A stretch of 64,000 nt of DNA from DASSFG01 sp035550375 (GTDB lineage: Bacteria > Planctomycetota > Planctomycetia > Pirellulales > JAICIG01): NCBI GenBank assembly GCA_035550375.1, contig DASZPH010000129.1:1-64000 (forward strand), read 5' to 3'. Shown piece after piece: positions 60,866 through 64,000 of this stretch. Each line of letters begins with the position of its first letter. Positions within the stretch are counted from its first letter, which is position 1. A program made the translations under genes and the position numbers. The notes beneath the pieces are model-generated. The model was given only the letters and a program-made list of their open reading frames with translations, had not been told where the DNA came from and did no database searches.

Positions 60866-62836
60866 ATGGAACAGCCCGGCCCGCCGCCCGGCGCACAACG
60901 AAGCCACAGGTTGCGCCGCTTCTGGCTTGTGCTCGCGGGCAGCATTCTGATTCTTGGGGTTGCCGGCACGACGGTCTGGTTGCGGTACCGCCAGGAGATC
61001 CTTCCGTCCGAACGGGCCGACCCCGCGCTCTTTCAGGCGTTGCCGCGAATGCGCGCCGTGTCGAGTTTTGTCGCCTCGCAAGAGTGCCGGGATTGCCACC
61101 CGCGAGAGTATTCAAGCTGGCATGACAGCTTTCATCGGCAAATGACCCAAGTCGCCCGCCCCGACACGGTGCTGGGGCCTTTTGACGGCACAAAGATCGA
61201 AGACGGCGGCCAGGTTCATCAACCCGTTCGTCGAGGCGACGAGTTGTGGCTCGAATCGTCGCCGGCCGTCCCGCTTGTGTCGCAGCAAGCCGCGTCCGAA
61301 GGCGAGGGCACTGGAGAGACTGTGTCTGCCCGCACCGCCAGGCGCGTCGTGATGACGACCGGCGCGCATCACATGCAACTCTTCTGGAGCGCCGGCGGGG
61401 ACGGCAATCTCCTGGACGAGTTGCCGGTCGTCTACCTCCGCGATGAACGGCCCGGCAAAAGCCGCTGGGCACCTTTGGAAGCCAGCTTTCTGTCGCCCAC
61501 CCCGCCGGGCTTCGCGTCGCAGGCACACTGGAACCGCGACTGCATCTTGTGCCACGCCACCGGCGGCAAGCCGGGGCTGTCCGCACAGAGCGGCCCCGCG
61601 AACACGAAGGTCGCCGAGCTAGGCATTGCCTGTGAGGCATGTCATGGCCCCGGCGAAAGACATGTGGCCCTCCACCGCTCGTCTGGGGGCGGCCAGTCTC
61701 ATGAGAACACGGGGGCGGGTTCCCCGGAGTCTACCGATCAGCACATCGTCAATCCGGCTCGCCTCCCTCCGGAAAGATCAGCCCAGGTTTGCGGCTACTG
61801 CCATGCGATGGCAAGTTTTGTGACGGACCAACTGGCGGAAGATTTCCTCGTTTCCGGCGGCGGCTACCGGCCCGGCGACGACTTGAGCCAGGTTCGGGTG
61901 ACCGTGCTCCCCTCGCGGCTCTCCGACGAGCAACTCAGCGGCATCCGCCAGAAAAATCCCTTTTTCGACGGAAGTTATTGGCCCGACGGCATGATTCGCG
62001 TGGCCGGCCGTGAATATAACGCCCTGCTCGAATCGGCCTGCCGGCAAGGCGGCATGACGTGCCTCTCGTGCCATTCGATGCACCAGAGCAAGCCGGACGA
62101 CCAGTTGGCGCTCGGCAAGGAGGGAAACGAAGCCTGCTACCAATGCCACGCCTCCTATCGTGAAAACCTGACGGAACACACGCGACACTTGCCCGATTCA
62201 ACCGGCAGCCAGTGTTACAACTGCCACATGCCGCACACCACGTACGGCCTCTTCAAGGCGATCCGCAGCCACCAGATAAGCAGTCCCAGCGTCGCCGCGA
62301 CCCTGAAGACAGGACGGCCGAACGCGTGCAATTTGTGCCACCTGGATCGGACTCTGTCGTGGACGGCGCAACAGCTTTCGTCCTGGTACCAGCACCCGGC
62401 GGTTGCACTCGACGACGACCAACGTTCGATCTCGGCCGCCGCATTGCTGCTGCTCTCCGGCAACCCGCTTCAGCGGGCGCTCCTTTCTTGGGGCGCCGGG
62501 TGGGCTCCCGCACTTGAGGTGTCCCGGCGGAACTGGCTTCCTCCCTTGCTGGCAATTCTCCTCGACGACCCATCGCCCGTGATGAGGAGGGTTGCCTCAC
62601 AGTCTTTGGTGTCGATCGATTCCCGCTACGCGATCGACTACGACTTTTGTGGACCTGCGCAGCAACGCAGGGCGGCCCGCGAGCATGTCCTGCAAATATG
62701 GGCGGATTTAACGTCACAACAGGCCGAAGCGCAACCCGCAGGGGTTCTCATCGAACCCGACGGGACCTCGAACGAGGGAGAGATCGAGCGGTTGCTGCGC
62801 CAAAGGGACGACCGCGGACTGCCGATCAGTGAATAG
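60866..62836 (+). CDS. Octaheme cytochrome c, membrane-anchored
   Basis: 656 residues with one N-terminal TM (FWLVLAGSILILGVAGTTVWL, about 20-40) and a periplasmic part. It carries eight CxxCH heme sites: CRDCH, CILCH, CEACH, CGYCH, CLSCH, CYQCH, CYNCH and CNLCH. Extra histidines that could be distal ligands are seen near HMQLFWSAGG and HPREYSSWHDSFHRQMTQ. The C-terminal 150 residues are helical (HEAT-like, LPPLLAILLDDPSPVMRRVASQSL). It is probably an electron-transfer or multiheme reductase partner, but no catalytic heme motif (such as CxxCK) was found. The promoter region is shared with the divergent W/Y-rich gene. Confidence 0.88.
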   Translation: MEQPGPPPGAQRSHRLRRFWLVLAGSILILGVAGTTVWLRYRQEILPSERADPALFQALPRMRAVSSFVASQECRDCHPREYSSWHDSFHRQMTQVARPDTVLGPFDGTKIEDGGQVHQPVRRGDELWLESSPAVPLVSQQAASEGEGTGETVSARTARRVVMTTGAHHMQLFWSAGGDGNLLDELPVVYLRDERPGKSRWAPLEASFLSPTPPGFASQAHWNRDCILCHATGGKPGLSAQSGPANTKVAELGIACEACHGPGERHVALHRSSGGGQSHENTGAGSPESTDQHIVNPARLPPERSAQVCGYCHAMASFVTDQLAEDFLVSGGGYRPGDDLSQVRVTVLPSRLSDEQLSGIRQKNPFFDGSYWPDGMIRVAGREYNALLESACRQGGMTCLSCHSMHQSKPDDQLALGKEGNEACYQCHASYRENLTEHTRHLPDSTGSQCYNCHMPHTTYGLFKAIRSHQISSPSVAATLKTGRPNACNLCHLDRTLSWTAQQLSSWYQHPAVALDDDQRSISAAALLLLSGNPLQRALLSWGAGWAPALEVSRRNWLPPLLAILLDDPSPVMRRVASQSLVSIDSRYAIDYDFCGPAQQRRAAREHVLQIWADLTSQQAEAQPAGVLIEPDGTSNEGEIERLLRQRDDRGLPISE

Positions 62837-62865
62837 AGAGAACGGCGAATAAAAAAAGAAAATCT

Positions 62866-62895
62866 TTGACAACTTTCAGCCGACGCTGGTATATT
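62866..62895 (+). promoter_or_regulatory. Strong sigma-70 promoter for DUF1559 gene
   Basis: A perfect TTGACA at 62866-62871 and TATATT at 62890-62895, spaced by 18 bases, with an A-rich tract just upstream (about 62848-62862) like an UP element. The ATG at 62978 leaves a 5' leader of about 75 bases. Confidence 0.75.
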
Positions 62896-62977
62896 CACGG
62901 TCCGGACCTGAAGAGGCGACGTTTCATTTCATTCCCGCGTCGAGTTCCCTTTCGTAATCTCGCCCAGGAGGTCGGTC

Positions 62978-64000
62978 ATGAGGCGCATTGCGTCGCGCGC
63001 AGCTTTCACGCTCGTGGAACTGCTGGTTGTCATTGCCATTATTGGCATTCTCATCGCCTTGCTGCTGCCTGCCATACAGGCCGCACGGGAGGCAGCTCGT
63101 CGCAGCACTTGCACAAACAACCTGAAGCAGATCGGGGTGGCCTTGCAAGCCTACACCGATGTTTATGGCAGGTTCCCGATGCCGGGCTGGCAACAGGATC
63201 CTTCGCTGGGATGGCAAGCCCGTTATAGCAATCGCACGCGGTTACTGCCGTTCATGGAACAACAGAGCATTTACAATTCACTCACGTTTCTTGGGTTTAG
63301 CGGTGTCGAGCAGAGCCTGATGCCTGATCGCGTCACGCCGGTCGAGAACGTGATTGTTCCCTCATTCATCTGCCCTAGCGACGATGCCCCCAAATACCAT
63401 ATGTGGAGCGGGCACGCGAACGTGAACTATACGGGATCGATCGGTGCTCAATCTTGGCCCTCGCATTATGGCGCCGAGGTCAGCCAGGTGGTGGGCGTGA
63501 GCCCGTACAGCGGCGATACGCAAGGGAATTACTTCGGAGACGCACCCTACGGTCACGGTAATGATTATGAGGGCTCCGGAACCTACATTTCGGGTGTCTT
63601 TTCCCGCGGCAGTACCGTTGTGGGGCGGGATTGGTCCGCGACGTTTGCCGATATCACCGACGGCACGGCTAATGTGATCGCTTTCGGCGAAACGCGCGCG
63701 CCCATGTGCAGTGATCACGGGCAGGGCGGCTGGCTGGAGGCGAACAGCGGTTGGGTCGCCGGCACGGCACCGCCCATCAACTTCCCCACCTGCATCGGAG
63801 ACAATGTCCCAGGAAGCAATATCGCCCTAACCGCATCTACCGTGTGGTCCCAGGGAAACAAGCTCTATCAGATGGACAACTGGGCCACGAACTGCGGGTT
63901 CAAGTCCAAGCATCCGACAGGCGCCCAGTTTCTTTTCTGCGACGGATCTGTGCACTTTTTGAAGGAAACCATTAACTACGACGCCTATCAGCGATTGGGC
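62978..64000 (+). CDS. DUF1559 pseudopilin-like protein (3' end beyond window)
   Basis: At least 341 residues, no stop before the window end. A short leader (MRRIASRA) precedes the prepilin-type segment FTLVELLVVIAIIGIL, followed by LLPAIQAAREAARRSTCTNNLKQIG, the hallmark of the planctomycete DUF1559 family. C-terminal family strings are present (FADITDGTANVIAFGETR; FLFCDGSVHFL). The Glu after the cleavage site is retained, so processing by a prepilin peptidase is expected. AGGAGG lies seven bases before the ATG. These proteins are numerous in planctomycetes; individual roles are unknown, perhaps surface structures or secretion. A near-consensus promoter suggests high expression. Confidence 0.93.
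   Translation, partial: MRRIASRAAFTLVELLVVIAIIGILIALLLPAIQAAREAARRSTCTNNLKQIGVALQAYTDVYGRFPMPGWQQDPSLGWQARYSNRTRLLPFMEQQSIYNSLTFLGFSGVEQSLMPDRVTPVENVIVPSFICPSDDAPKYHMWSGHANVNYTGSIGAQSWPSHYGAEVSQVVGVSPYSGDTQGNYFGDAPYGHGNDYEGSGTYISGVFSRGSTVVGRDWSATFADITDGTANVIAFGETRAPMCSDHGQGGWLEANSGWVAGTAPPINFPTCIGDNVPGSNIALTASTVWSQGNKLYQMDNWATNCGFKSKHPTGAQFLFCDGSVHFLKETINYDAYQRLG

Overview
The window is a GC-rich, gene-dense stretch of a planctomycete chromosome, most likely Pirellulales-like. Family content points there: a DUF1559 prepilin-like protein (62978 to the window end), a DUF1549/DUF1553 protein with an N-terminal CX4CH motif (36892-39129), a sulfatase, two Ser/Thr kinases with the usual planctomycete N-terminal extension, a DUF1080 domain, tryptophan/tyrosine-rich and glycine/tyrosine-rich secreted proteins, and interspersed palindromic repeats. 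About fifty protein genes are supported. No tRNA, rRNA, CRISPR array, transposase or phage gene was seen.

Layout. 0-17.3 kb: a lipoprotein peptidyl-prolyl isomerase; a 1350-residue Pls-type single-module synthetase; purF, rpiA and ribBA; small secreted proteins; a histone H1-like protein; a thioredoxin; a ceramidase-like protein overlapping an S9 peptidase; and a PDZ protein. 17.4-26 kb: an alpha/beta hydrolase, smpB, an AlkB-like dioxygenase, an O-methyltransferase coupled to a large receptor-like kinase (kinase, TM, PEGA-like, DUF1080, C-type lectin), a zinc-less Sir2 protein and a methyltransferase. 26-28 kb: a sulfatase bracketed by two inverted copies of a 35-bp repeat. 28.4-33.6 kb: a three-gene minus-strand operon of an ExbB/MotA-like channel and two single-TM partners, one with an unusually long Gly-rich linker. 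The 548-base gap upstream carries a candidate structured RNA with a strong UUCG terminator, and a palindromic repeat.

34-45.7 kb: a TraB-like protein, the DUF1549/DUF1553 protein, a AAA ATPase resembling fungal proteins, an MTA/SAH nucleosidase-like protein, a zincin, a second kinase, and a glutaredoxin-like/DUF2064 pair. 45.8-50.4 kb: an isolated tssF-tssG pair from a type VI secretion baseplate, followed by small accessory genes including a broken HNH nuclease. 50.5-57.3 kb: lhr and an NtrC-type sigma-54 activator. Between that activator and a divergent CBS-galT-unknown operon lies a very good -24/-12 promoter with an upstream inverted repeat, suggesting local control. 60-64 kb: a second W/Y-rich protein, an eight-heme cytochrome c, and the DUF1559 gene with a near-consensus sigma-70 promoter.

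The most unusual items are the Pls-like poly-amino-acid synthetase, the channel operon with its duplicated domain and Gly-rich linker, the lectin-bearing kinase, the sigma-54 divergent unit and the candidate RNA. All identifications come from reading motifs; no database search was run.
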